DNA of 5,336 bases from Bacillota bacterium. Its GTDB lineage: Bacteria; Bacillota; Sulfobacillia; Symbiobacteriales; Symbiobacteriaceae. Both the position numbers and the translations under genes were made by a program. Location of the stretch: assembly GCA_028287415.1 (NCBI GenBank), contig JAQBPS010000084.1, positions 1 through 5,336 of the forward strand. Direction: 5' to 3'. The notes below the pieces were generated by a model. It saw only the letters and a list, made by a program, of their open reading frames with translations. It did not search any database and was not told the origin of the DNA. This document shows, piece after piece, positions 1 to 5,310 of the stretch; positions within the stretch are counted from its first letter, which is position 1, and the number at the start of each line of letters is the position of its first letter.

Positions 1-574
1 CACGGATCTGCTCCGGCATCGTCGCCGAGAAGAGCATCATCGACCGCTCACGCCCGATCTGGCTGATCACATCCTCCACATCGGGCAGGAAGCCCATGTG
101 CAGCATCTGGTCGGCTTCATCCAGCACGAGCATTGATACCCCATGCAGGTTGACCGTGCCCCGCCGGATGTGGTCCAGCAGCCGCCCCGGCGTCGCGATC
201 ACCACATGGGTGGCGCCCTCCAGCTTTTTGATCTGGCTCTCAACATCCTGCCCGCCGTATGTCGCCAGGATATTGGCACCGATCACTGGGGCCAGCTTTT
301 TGGCCTCGCGCGTGATCTGGATCGCCAGCTCCCGTGTGGGCGTCAGGATCAGCGCCTGCACTGCGGGCTTGTTTACATCGAGCCGTTCCAGGATCGGCAG
401 CAGGAACGCCAGCGTCTTGCCGGTGCCTGTCTGCGCCTGTGCGATTACGTCCCGGCCCTGGAGCAGCAGCGGTATCGTCTCGGCCTGAACCGGGGTCGGC
501 TCTTTCACGCCGCCCTTGTGCAAGGCCTCAACCAGTTCCGGCCGGATACCCAGCACGGCAAAATTTTCGGGCAT
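1..574 (-). CDS. DEAD-box ATP-dependent RNA helicase, N-terminal part (cut by window edge)
   Basis: ATP-dependent RNA helicase of superfamily 2, expected to unwind short RNA duplexes in the cytoplasm during ribosome assembly, mRNA decay or cold adaptation. Reading leftwards from ATG 574-572 gives 191 codons before the window ends. The first RecA-like domain is almost complete: Q motif ending in Q30 (GVKEPTPVQ), Walker A AQTGTGKT at 47-54, motif Ia PTRELAIQ at 79-86, GG at 107-108, motif Ib TPGRLLD at 128-134, motif II DEAD at 152-155 and motif III SAT at 183-185. The second RecA domain and any C-terminal tail lie outside, so I cannot assign it to CshA, CshB, DeaD or another subtype. The start is supported by AAGGTGG (complement of 581-587), six bases upstream. 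It is transcribed divergently from dapF. No frameshift is seen. Confidence 0.95.
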   Translation of the reverse strand, partial: MPENFAVLGIRPELVEALHKGGVKEPTPVQAETIPLLLQGRDVIAQAQTGTGKTLAFLLPILERLDVNKPAVQALILTPTRELAIQITREAKKLAPVIGANILATYGGQDVESQIKKLEGATHVVIATPGRLLDHIRRGTVNLHGVSMLVLDEADQMLHMGFLPDVEDVISQIGRERSMMLFSATMPEQIR

Positions 575-618
575 GGATTGCCACCTTCTTTCTTGAATCG
601 AAGTGGAAAGGGGGCAGA

Positions 619-678
619 GCGCCGCTTACGGCGCAGCAACCACCCCGGACGCTAAAATCGCAGTTCCGGGGGGTTTGC
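619..678 (-). other. two potential stem-loops in the helicase upstream region
   Basis: Two adjacent inverted repeats lie just upstream of the helicase Shine-Dalgarno. The outer one pairs 636-649 with 665-678 (12 of 14 positions, around a 15-base loop). The one nearest the gene is GCGCCG at 619-624 with CGGCGC at 629-634 and a 4-base loop. If the helicase transcript starts upstream of position 678, both would fold in its 5' leader. This is seen by pairing only; no folding energy was computed. Confidence 0.4.
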
Positions 679-684
679 AGCTTG

Positions 685-702
685 CCCTTCCCGCCCTTCC
701 CC
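685..702 (-). other. potential G-quadruplex motif upstream of the helicase
   Basis: On the minus strand this reads GGGGAAGGGCGGGAAGGG: four runs of at least three G with loops of 2, 1 and 2 bases, which fits the canonical four-tract definition. It begins about 110 bases upstream of the helicase start codon, so it sits in either the leader RNA or the promoter DNA of an RNA helicase gene. It may simply be a purine-rich stretch; folding is not shown by sequence alone. Confidence 0.5.
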
Positions 703-722
703 GCCACGCAGTAATCCTCGTC

Positions 723-753
723 AGCCCCATGAGGGCATGGCCCTCATGGGGCT
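723..753. repeat. 31-base palindrome, 14-bp perfect arms
   Basis: The left arm AGCCCCATGAGGGC (723-736) is exactly complementary to GCCCTCATGGGGCT (740-753), with only ATG between them. Neither strand has a T-run after it, and it lies between divergent genes, so it does not look like a terminator. It could be an operator for a dimeric regulator of one or both neighbours, a hairpin in the helicase leader, or a dispersed palindromic repeat. No second copy is present in this window. Confidence 0.75.
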
Positions 754-862
754 TCTGCGCGACAAACCACCCAAAGATTTGTTTTCCCTAGTCTCTCACG
801 AACCATAAGTTTTCTCCGCCGAAGGTCCGGAGCCCTGCATTTGGACGGCAGTTATTGGCGGA

Positions 863-892
863 TTGTGGCCCTCTTTCATATGTCCGTATAAT
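863..892 (+). promoter_or_regulatory. sigma-A-type promoter for dapF-dapL
   Basis: A perfect TATAAT lies at 887-892. The best upstream partner is TTGTGG (863-868), matching the first three bases of TTGACA, with an 18-base spacer. Transcription would start near 899, giving a leader of only about 20 bases, just enough for the ribosome binding site and leaving no room for a riboswitch. The -10 is convincing; the -35 is weak. Confidence 0.65.
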
Positions 893-907
893 AGAAAGTG
901 ATGAAAC

Positions 908-914
908 GGGGGGA
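908..914 (+). promoter_or_regulatory. Shine-Dalgarno deciding the TTG start of dapF
   Basis: GGGGGGA ends five bases before TTG 920-922. It fixes the start at a TTG codon, because the next in-frame ATG (codon 7) would fall inside the conserved DapF N-terminal motif FTKMxGLGND. An out-of-frame ATG at 901 precedes this site and is not the dapF start. Confidence 0.75.
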
Positions 915-919
915 CAGCG

Positions 920-1780
920 TTGATCAGGTTCACCAAGATGGAAGGGCTCGGGAACGATTATGTCTACCTGAACAACATTGCTGAACAGGTCCCGGAGCAG
1001 CGGTTCCCGGCCCTCTCGGTGGCTGTCAGCGACCGGCACTTCGGCGTCGGCTCGGATGGGCTGATCGTCATTCTGCCGCCCACCACAGCGGCGCATGACT
1101 TCCGCTTCCGGATGTTCAACGCCGACGGCTCCGAGGGCGAGATGTGCGGTAACGGCATCCGTTGCTTCGCCCGTTACTGCTATGACCGGGGGCTGACCAC
1201 CAAGACCGTCCTCAAGGTCGAGACGAAGGCCGGCACGATCATCCCGGAGTTGCAGCTGGACGGTCAGGGCCAGGTGATCGGCGTCCGCGTCGATATGGGC
1301 GAGCCGCGGCTGCAGCGCAGCCTGATCCCGATGGCGGGGCCGGACAGCGACCGGGTCGTGGACGAGCCCTTCTCGGTAGCGGGCCGTGACTACCGCGTGA
1401 CCGCCGTCTCCATGGGCAACCCGCATGTGATGATCTTCGTAGCTGATGTCGATGCGGTCGACCTGGCGGCGATCGGCCCGCAGATTGAGCGGCACCCGCT
1501 CTTTCCGCAGCGGACGAACGTACACTTTGTCCAGGTGCTGGGCCCGGCGGAGCTGAAAATGCGGACCTGGGAGCGTGGCTCCGGCATTACCCTGGCCTGC
1601 GGCACGGGCGCCAGCGCAGTGCTGGTAGCGGCGCACCTGCTGGGCCATGCCGGGCGCCAGGCGCTGATCCACCTGCCCGGGGGCGACCTGACCGTCGCGT
1701 GGGATGAACAGAGCAATCATATCTATAAAACCGGTCCCGCCACGTTCGTCTGCGACGGCGTATTTCTGAAGAACTTTTAA
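920..1780 (+). CDS. dapF: diaminopimelate epimerase
   Basis: Converts LL-diaminopimelate to meso-diaminopimelate without a cofactor, using two cysteines as acid and base; cytoplasmic, in the lysine and peptidoglycan precursor pathway. The 286-residue protein has the family's usual length and two-domain fold signature: FTKMEGLGNDYV at 4-15, the first catalytic cysteine C76 in MCGNG, and the second, C227, in ACGTG. Residues expected to hold substrate are present: N67, N167 in GNPH, N200, and E218-R219 in WERGSG. The start is TTG 920 with a close Shine-Dalgarno; starting at the ATG at codon 7 would remove conserved N-terminal residues. It is first in a unit with dapL, 13 bases downstream, under the promoter at 863-892. 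No missing catalytic residue or frameshift is seen. Confidence 0.97.
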   Translation: MIRFTKMEGLGNDYVYLNNIAEQVPEQRFPALSVAVSDRHFGVGSDGLIVILPPTTAAHDFRFRMFNADGSEGEMCGNGIRCFARYCYDRGLTTKTVLKVETKAGTIIPELQLDGQGQVIGVRVDMGEPRLQRSLIPMAGPDSDRVVDEPFSVAGRDYRVTAVSMGNPHVMIFVADVDAVDLAAIGPQIERHPLFPQRTNVHFVQVLGPAELKMRTWERGSGITLACGTGASAVLVAAHLLGHAGRQALIHLPGGDLTVAWDEQSNHIYKTGPATFVCDGVFLKNF

Positions 1781-1793
1781 TTCATGAGGAGCG

Positions 1794-2975
1794 ATGAAGC
1801 GAATGCCCAAGCGCGCAGAACGGATTGCTGCGGTTCCGCCTTATCTGTTTGCTGAGATCGATAAGAAGAAGGCCGCGGTCGTGGCCCGTGGCGTTGACGT
1901 GATCTCCCTTGGTATCGGCGACCCGGACCTGCCGACCCCGGCCTTTGTTGTCGATAAGATGAAGGCGGCCGTCGCCAACCCGAAGTACCACCAGTACCCC
2001 GATTATGACGGCTCCCTCGCCTTCCGCACGGCGGCGACCGACTTCTACAAGCGGCGCTTCGGCGCTGCGTTCGACCCGAAGACGGAGGCGCTCGCCCTGA
2101 TCGGCTCGAAGGAGGGGCTGTCCCATCTGATCTGGGCATACATTGATCAGGGGGATATTGCCCTTGTGCCGGACCCGGCCTACCCGGTGTACAAGACGCA
2201 CACGGCGCTTGCCGGCGGCGTTCCGTACATCATGCCGCTGACGAAGGCGAACGGCTTCCTGCCGGACCTGAAGGCGATCCCGGAAGATGTCGCCCGAAAG
2301 GCGAAGCTGCTCTTCATCAACTACCCGAACAACCCGACCGGCGCCGTCGCCACGCCGGAGTTTTACGCCGAGGCCGTCGCCTTCTGCCGCAAGTACGACA
2401 TCCTGCTGGTCTCGGACAACGCTTACTCGGAGATGACGTACGACGGCTACACGGCCCCGTCCGTCTTCGATGTGCCCGGGGCGAAGGATGTGGCCGTGGA
2501 GTTCTGGTCGCTCTCCAAGCCGTTCAACATGACCGGCTGGCGCATCGCCTTCGTCGTCGGCAACCAGGATGCGATCGGCGCCCTGGGCGTGATCAAGACG
2601 AACACGGACTCCGGCCAATACACGGCCGTCCAGGAGGCAGCCATTGAGGCGCTGACCAGCCCGAAGGCGGACGCATTCATCAAGGAGATGAACGCGGTCT
2701 ACCTGCGGCGCCGCGACATCGCCGTGGCAGGCCTGCGGGCGATCGGCCTGGATGCGCAGCCGATGAAGGGCTCGTTTTACCTGTGGGTGCCGGTACCGGC
2801 GGGCCACACGAGCACCAGCTTCGCCACCCTGCTCCTGGAGGAGGCGGGCGTGGTGGTCACCCCGGGCAGTGCCTACGGCGAGCACGGGGAAGGCTATATC
2901 CGGATCGCACTCTGCCTCAGTGAGGAGCGCTTGAAGGAAGCCGTCGGGCGGATGCAGAAGTACGTGAAGGTATAG
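1794..2975 (+). CDS. dapL: LL-diaminopimelate aminotransferase (PLP, fold type I)
   Basis: Likely transfers an amino group from glutamate to tetrahydrodipicolinate, giving LL-diaminopimelate in one step and bypassing the succinyl or acetyl routes. The 393-residue protein resembles clostridial DapL: PPYLF near 15-19, SLGIGDPDLPTP at 38-49, NYPNNPTGAV at 176-185, D208 and Y211 in SDNAYSEMTYDG, PLP lysine K242 in SLSKPFNMTGWR, and R370 in GEGYIRIA for the substrate carboxylate. An aspartate-type aminotransferase with another substrate is the main alternative, but adjacency to dapF strongly favours DapL. Start choice is uncertain: GAGGAG (1786-1791) is only 2 bases from ATG 1794 and 11 from the in-frame ATG 1803, which would give 390 residues. 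It is followed by a strong terminator. Confidence 0.92.
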   Translation: MKRMPKRAERIAAVPPYLFAEIDKKKAAVVARGVDVISLGIGDPDLPTPAFVVDKMKAAVANPKYHQYPDYDGSLAFRTAATDFYKRRFGAAFDPKTEALALIGSKEGLSHLIWAYIDQGDIALVPDPAYPVYKTHTALAGGVPYIMPLTKANGFLPDLKAIPEDVARKAKLLFINYPNNPTGAVATPEFYAEAVAFCRKYDILLVSDNAYSEMTYDGYTAPSVFDVPGAKDVAVEFWSLSKPFNMTGWRIAFVVGNQDAIGALGVIKTNTDSGQYTAVQEAAIEALTSPKADAFIKEMNAVYLRRRDIAVAGLRAIGLDAQPMKGSFYLWVPVPAGHTSTSFATLLLEEAGVVVTPGSAYGEHGEGYIRIALCLSEERLKEAVGRMQKYVKV

Positions 2976-2986
2976 CTGCGGCCTGC

Positions 2987-3033
2987 GACCTCAGGCCCGT
3001 TGCGTGTGCGGCGGGTCTGGGGTCCTTCTTTTT
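2987..3033 (+). terminator. intrinsic terminator of dapF-dapL
   Basis: GACCTCAGGCCCG (2987-2999) pairs at all 13 positions with CGGGTCTGGGGTC (3012-3024), two of them G-U. Four further pairs (two of them G-U) continue inward to a GTGT tetraloop at 3004-3007, giving a 17-pair hairpin. It is followed directly by CTTCTTTTT (3025-3033). It starts 12 bases after the dapL stop. A shorter alternative stem, GGCCTG (2980-2985) with CAGGCC (2992-2997), would compete with it. Confidence 0.88.
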
Positions 3034-3034
3034 A

Positions 3035-3155
3035 ATGGCCACGGATTTCACGGATTACACAGATTCGGATTAATACAATAAAAAAATATATCATTTCACC
3101 TGGTAATCGGTGTTCTGTATTTAAAATCCGTGTAATCCGTGAAATCCGTGGCAAT
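3035..3155. repeat. MITE-like inverted-repeat element with 9-base-period arms
   Basis: The arms 3038-3060 and 3130-3152 are perfect 23-bp inverted repeats. After one mismatch (3061 against 3129), four more pairs follow (3062-3065 with 3125-3128). Each arm is itself periodic: units of the form ACGGATTTC, ACGGATTAC, then ACAGATT or ACGGATT. The core (about 3066-3124) is AT-rich and non-coding, with an A7 run in it. AAT occurs on both sides (3034-3036 and 3153-3155) and could be a 3-base target duplication or chance. There is no transposase. Similar 'CACGGATTNCACGGATT' repeats recur between genes in many bacterial genomes, as I recall; their origin is unknown to me. Confidence 0.85.
3074..3127 (+). 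promoter_or_regulatory. possible promoter region of the yicC operon inside the repeat core
   Basis: The AT-rich core offers two -10-like hexamers, TACAAT (3074-3079) and TAAAAT (3122-3127), each 5 of 6 to TATAAT. Neither has a good -35 at 16-18 bases. The assignment rests mainly on position: the dapL terminator ends at 3033 and the yicC ribosome binding site begins near 3180, so a yicC promoter has little other space. Confidence 0.3.
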
Positions 3156-3197
3156 ATGAAAAGCCCGCACAGCATAACCAGGGGGGCTCAACATCAC

Positions 3198-4076
3198 ATG
3201 CCCAGGAGCATGACCGGGTTCGGCCGGGGCGACGCAACCGGGGCTGCCGGAAGAATCGTTGTCGAGATCAAGGCGGTCAACCATCGCTTTTCCGAGGTGG
3301 TCTTCCGGATGCCCCGCCAGTTCGGCGCGCTGGAGGAGCAGGCCCGTAAGCTGATCCTCGCGGCGGTCAGCCGCGGCCGGGTCGACGTGTTCGTGACCTG
3401 GGAGGCGCCCGCCCGCGCCAGAGGCGTCCAAGTTGACAAGGAACTGGCAATGGCGTATTATAGTACCCTGAACGAGCTAGGTAAAAAGATCGGGAGCAAA
3501 TCGGAGCTAACGCTCGATACGCTGGCGAAATTGCCCGACGTGCTCAAGGTCGCCGAGGGCGAGATTACGCCCGCGGAGCTCTGGCCTACCTTCGAAACCG
3601 CACTGGTGCAGGCGATTGCCAGCCTGGTGGCCATGCGGGAGCGCGAGGGCCTCTCACTGGCGGCGGATCTGACTGCCAGACTGGGCCGGGTAGAGGGACT
3701 CCGCGCTGTCGTCGCGAAAGTTGCGCCCCAGGTGGCGGAGGAGTACCGCAACCGGCTCACCCGGCGCCTGGACGAACTGTTGCCCCCGGGCAACGCGGTT
3801 GATCCACAGCGCCTGGCCCAGGAGGTCGCCATCTTCGCGGACCGATCCGACATTTCAGAGGAGCTGCAGCGTCTGGGCAGCCACATTGCGCAATTCCGTG
3901 AGACGCTCGACGGGGGCGAGGCGGTGGGGCGCAAGCTGGACTTCCTCGTGCAGGAGCTCGGCCGGGAGGTCAACACGATCGGTTCCAAGGCGAACGATGC
4001 CGCCATTACCATCCAGGTCGTGGAGGCGAAGAGCGAACTTGAGAAGATTCGTGAGCAGGTCCAGAACCTCGAATAA
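3198..4076 (+). CDS. yicC: YicC/YloC family endoribonuclease
   Basis: Member of the YicC family (YicC-like N-terminal domain plus DUF1732 C-terminal domain). The E. coli protein has been described as an endoribonuclease acting on small RNA; the role in Firmicutes is less clear. Visible family blocks, numbered from this start: SMTGFGR at 4-10, EIKAVNHRF at 23-31, SRGRVDV at 58-64, MREREG at 146-151, RLAQEVAIFADRSDISEEL at 205-223, and the highly conserved C-terminal block from GRKLDFLVQELGREVNTIGSKAND (244-267) into KSELEKIREQVQN (278-290). With ATG 3198 the protein has 292 residues, the usual length, preceded by AGGGGGG (3180-3186) at an 11-base spacing. An in-frame ATG at 3156 would add 14 residues without family support and starts at the repeat border. 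It is first in the unit with remA, gmk and rpoZ. Confidence 0.94.
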   Translation: MPRSMTGFGRGDATGAAGRIVVEIKAVNHRFSEVVFRMPRQFGALEEQARKLILAAVSRGRVDVFVTWEAPARARGVQVDKELAMAYYSTLNELGKKIGSKSELTLDTLAKLPDVLKVAEGEITPAELWPTFETALVQAIASLVAMREREGLSLAADLTARLGRVEGLRAVVAKVAPQVAEEYRNRLTRRLDELLPPGNAVDPQRLAQEVAIFADRSDISEELQRLGSHIAQFRETLDGGEAVGRKLDFLVQELGREVNTIGSKANDAAITIQVVEAKSELEKIREQVQNLE

Positions 4077-4094
4077 ATGCGCAGGCTATTGATT

Positions 4095-4102
4095 GGGGAG
4101 GA
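4095..4102 (+). promoter_or_regulatory. Shine-Dalgarno deciding the GTG start of remA
   Basis: GGGGAGGA lies eight bases before GTG 4111-4113. It would be inside the gene if the in-frame TTG at 4093 were used, so GTG is the better start and gives the family's standard N-terminus [12 protein letters not shown]. Confidence 0.85.
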
Positions 4103-4110
4103 CTCCCGCT

Positions 4111-4386
4111 GTGGATATTAAGTTGGTGAACATCGGCTTCGGCAATATCGTCTCCGCTCAGCGCATCGTCGCCATTGTCAGTCCGGAGTCGGCGCCGATC
4201 AAGCGGATCATCACCGAGGCCCGCGACAAGGGAGTTCTGATCGATGCCACCTATGGCCGGCGCACGCGTGCCGTCGTCATCACCGACTCCGACCACGTGA
4301 TCCTCTCGGCGGTTCAGCCGGAGACCGTGGCACACCGGTTGTCTTCGAAGGAAGCGGCCGTATCCAACGAGGAAGAGGACGAGTAG
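4111..4386 (+). CDS. remA: RemA/DUF370 DNA-binding regulator
   Basis: In Bacillus subtilis RemA is a DNA-binding protein that activates biofilm matrix and osmoprotection genes and assembles into ring-like oligomers. This protein has 91 residues, against about 89 in B. subtilis, and keeps the family core nearly intact: [17 protein letters not shown] at 6-22, SPESAPIKR at 24-32, [13 protein letters not shown] at 43-55 and [15 protein letters not shown] at 59-73. R18 and P29, positions where loss-of-function changes are known in B. subtilis as I recall, are present, as is the arginine cluster R50-R51-R53. The C-terminus ends in an acidic run, EEEDE. It starts at GTG, 34 bases after yicC and 5 bases before gmk. 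Its targets in this organism cannot be inferred here. Confidence 0.93.
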   Translation: MDIKLVNIGFGNIVSAQRIVAIVSPESAPIKRIITEARDKGVLIDATYGRRTRAVVITDSDHVILSAVQPETVAHRLSSKEAAVSNEEEDE

Positions 4387-4391
4387 CGATC

Positions 4392-5021
4392 ATGCCGATC
4401 AAGGCCAAAGGCTTACTGATAGTCGTGACGGGGCCGTCTGCGGTTGGCAAGGGCACGATCTGTCGTGCATTGCTGCAGGAGGCCCCCGATATCCGTTTCT
4501 CCGTCTCCGTCACAACCCGGCCCGCCCGCCCTGGTGAAGTCCACGGCGTCGAGTACTTCTTCTGCTCGCACCGGGAGTTCGAGCAGAAGATCAAGGCGGG
4601 TGAATTGCTAGAGTGGGCCGAGGTTTATGGGAACTATTACGGTACCCCGCGGCAATATGTTGAAGAGGTGACCAATGCGGGCCAGAGCGTGATCCTCGAC
4701 ATCGACATGGTCGGCGCACGTGCAGTGCGGTCGCAGTACCCCGGTGCCGTCTCGGTCTTCGTGATCCCCCCGTCCATGGAGGCCCTCCGGCAGCGGATCC
4801 TGGGGCGGGGCACGGAGAGCGATGAAGCGGTGCAGCGCCGCCTTGCAGAGGCGCCGAAGTGGATTGAGGAAGGCCTCAACTATGAGTATGTGGTCGTGAA
4901 TGATGACCTGACCGCGGCGGTCGGGCACCTCCGTTCGGTCGTCAATGCGGAGATGAGCCGCACGGCACGGCAGGGTGGGGCGCTGATCCGCCGTTTGCTA
5001 GAGAAAGGGGAGTTGGATTAG
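4392..5021 (+). CDS. gmk: guanylate kinase
   Basis: Phosphorylates GMP (and dGMP) to GDP with ATP; essential cytoplasmic step in guanine nucleotide supply and recycling. The protein has 209 residues, normal for the family. P-loop GPSAVGKGT at 14-22 (alanine at the position usually glycine in GPSGVGKGT), GMP-binding segment SVSVTTRPARPGEVHGVEYFF at 37-57, GELLEWAEVYGNYYGTP at 70-86, ILDIDMVGA at 101-109, and lid GRGTESDEAVQRRL at 138-151. ILDIDMVGA differs mildly from the common ILEIDVQGA. ATG 4392 is five bases after the remA stop, with an AGAGGA-like site inside the end of remA (4374-4379), suggesting translational coupling. The stop codon abuts the rpoZ start. Confidence 0.97.
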   Translation: MPIKAKGLLIVVTGPSAVGKGTICRALLQEAPDIRFSVSVTTRPARPGEVHGVEYFFCSHREFEQKIKAGELLEWAEVYGNYYGTPRQYVEEVTNAGQSVILDIDMVGARAVRSQYPGAVSVFVIPPSMEALRQRILGRGTESDEAVQRRLAEAPKWIEEGLNYEYVVVNDDLTAAVGHLRSVVNAEMSRTARQGGALIRRLLEKGELD

Positions 5022-5240
5022 ATGATCAAGCCCTCGCTTGACCAGTTGCTGGAGAAGGTTGACTCCAAGTACACGTTGGTGATCCTCACCGCACGTCGGG
5101 GTCGGACCCTTCAGGATGGCAGTCCCAAGCAGGTCGATTCCCGGTCCAACAAGCCGGTCACCATCGCACTGGAAGAAATCGTGGCGGGCAAGCTCTTCTT
5201 CGAGCGTGCGAAGCCGTCGACCAGGATTAACGGCGCCTAG
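5022..5240 (+). CDS. rpoZ: RNA polymerase omega subunit
   Basis: Small subunit that binds the beta-prime C-terminal region and assists RNA polymerase assembly and stability. The protein has 72 residues, typical of Firmicute omega. The first helix region shows KVDSKYTLVILTARRGRTL at 12-30, where the more usual text is a KY-LV-AAKRARQL pattern, and the second conserved block is NKPVTIALEEIVAGKL at 43-58. The variant TARRGRTL keeps the basic residues. ATG 5022 directly follows the gmk TAG with no gap; AAAGGGGAG (5004-5012) inside gmk is nine bases upstream, so the two genes should be translated together. It is the last gene of the unit, closed by the hairpin at 5258-5286. The identification rests on both the conserved blocks and the yicC-remA-gmk-rpoZ order. 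Confidence 0.94.
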   Translation: MIKPSLDQLLEKVDSKYTLVILTARRGRTLQDGSPKQVDSRSNKPVTIALEEIVAGKLFFERAKPSTRINGA

Positions 5241-5248
5241 CTTCAGAG

Positions 5249-5293
5249 CCCAACCGCAGGGCGCCCGAGCCCGGGCGCCCTCTTTTGGTTGGG
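5249..5293 (+). terminator. intrinsic terminator after rpoZ, with an outer stem
   Basis: The core hairpin pairs AGGGCGCCCG (5258-5267) with CGGGCGCCCT (5272-5281) over a four-base loop and is followed by CTTTT (5282-5286). Outside it, CCCAACC (5249-5255) is complementary to GGTTGGG (5287-5293), so a longer structure could enclose the U-run. It lies 8-17 bases after the rpoZ stop and separates this unit from whatever follows. Confidence 0.85.
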
Positions 5294-5310
5294 ATAAATA
5301 CATTTTTATA

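Larger units (their letters stand above)
575..919. other. divergent intergenic region between helicase and dapF
   Basis: This 345-base stretch has no convincing gene. The part nearest the helicase (575-753) carries, seen from the minus strand, a 31-base palindrome, a four-tract G-rich motif, an imperfect hairpin and a short GC hairpin before the Shine-Dalgarno sequence. The part from 754 to 860 shows only a weak 5-bp stem (CTCCG 814-818 with CGGAG 828-832). The dapF promoter and leader fill 863-919. A helicase promoter must lie here, but I could not pick a credible -35/-10 pair for it. Confidence 0.7.

Noticed and set aside
96..714. Overlapping plus-strand frames at 96-488, 143-655 and 334-714
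   Set aside because: They lie opposite the DEAD-box helicase, whose minus-strand motifs are unmistakable, and have no recognisable content of their own.
723..753. Palindrome as an intrinsic terminator
   Set aside because: No T-run follows on either strand and the flanking genes point away from each other, so no transcript needs to end here.
603..791. Plus-strand frame of 62 codons in the divergent intergenic region
   Set aside because: GTG start without a ribosome binding site, no motif, and it runs through the palindrome and G-rich tract.
754..919. Lysine riboswitch or T-box ahead of dapF
   Set aside because: The promoter at 863-892 leaves a leader of about 20 bases and I saw no terminator-like helix or T-box motif before the gene.
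788..1810. Open frame of about 340 codons on the minus strand
   Set aside because: It is antisense to dapF, whose motifs are complete. Its translation is arginine-, histidine- and aspartate-rich with no recognisable motif, as expected opposite GC-rich codons.
1782..2885. Open frame of about 367 codons on the minus strand
   Set aside because: Antisense shadow of dapL: low-complexity Arg/Val/Asp-rich translation and no family signature. Long antisense frames are common in GC-rich genes.
3038..3152. CRISPR array suggested by short repeated units
   Set aside because: Units are nine bases long, contiguous, without unique spacers, and arranged as inverted arms; no cas gene is nearby.
3156..3197. 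Upstream ATG start giving yicC 14 extra residues
   Set aside because: The extra residues are outside the family's conserved N-terminus, the ATG abuts the repeat element, and ATG 3198 gives the standard length and the MPRSMTGFGR start.
3096..3431. Minus-strand frame ending in the peptide TDFTDYTDF
   Set aside because: It is antisense to the yicC start region and its C-terminal end is simply the right arm of the repeat read as codons. The peptide is a by-product of the 9-base period, not evidence of a protein.
3458..4012. Minus-strand frame of 184 codons
   Set aside because: Antisense to yicC; serine- and arginine-rich translation without motifs.
4093..4110. TTG start for remA at 4093
   Set aside because: The strong Shine-Dalgarno GGGGAGGA would then be inside the coding sequence; GTG 4111 gives the canonical MDIKLVNIG start.
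4078..4122. Small 14-codon frame starting at ATG just after the yicC stop
   Set aside because: No ribosome binding site of its own beyond chance, overlaps the remA start in another frame, and matches nothing known to me.
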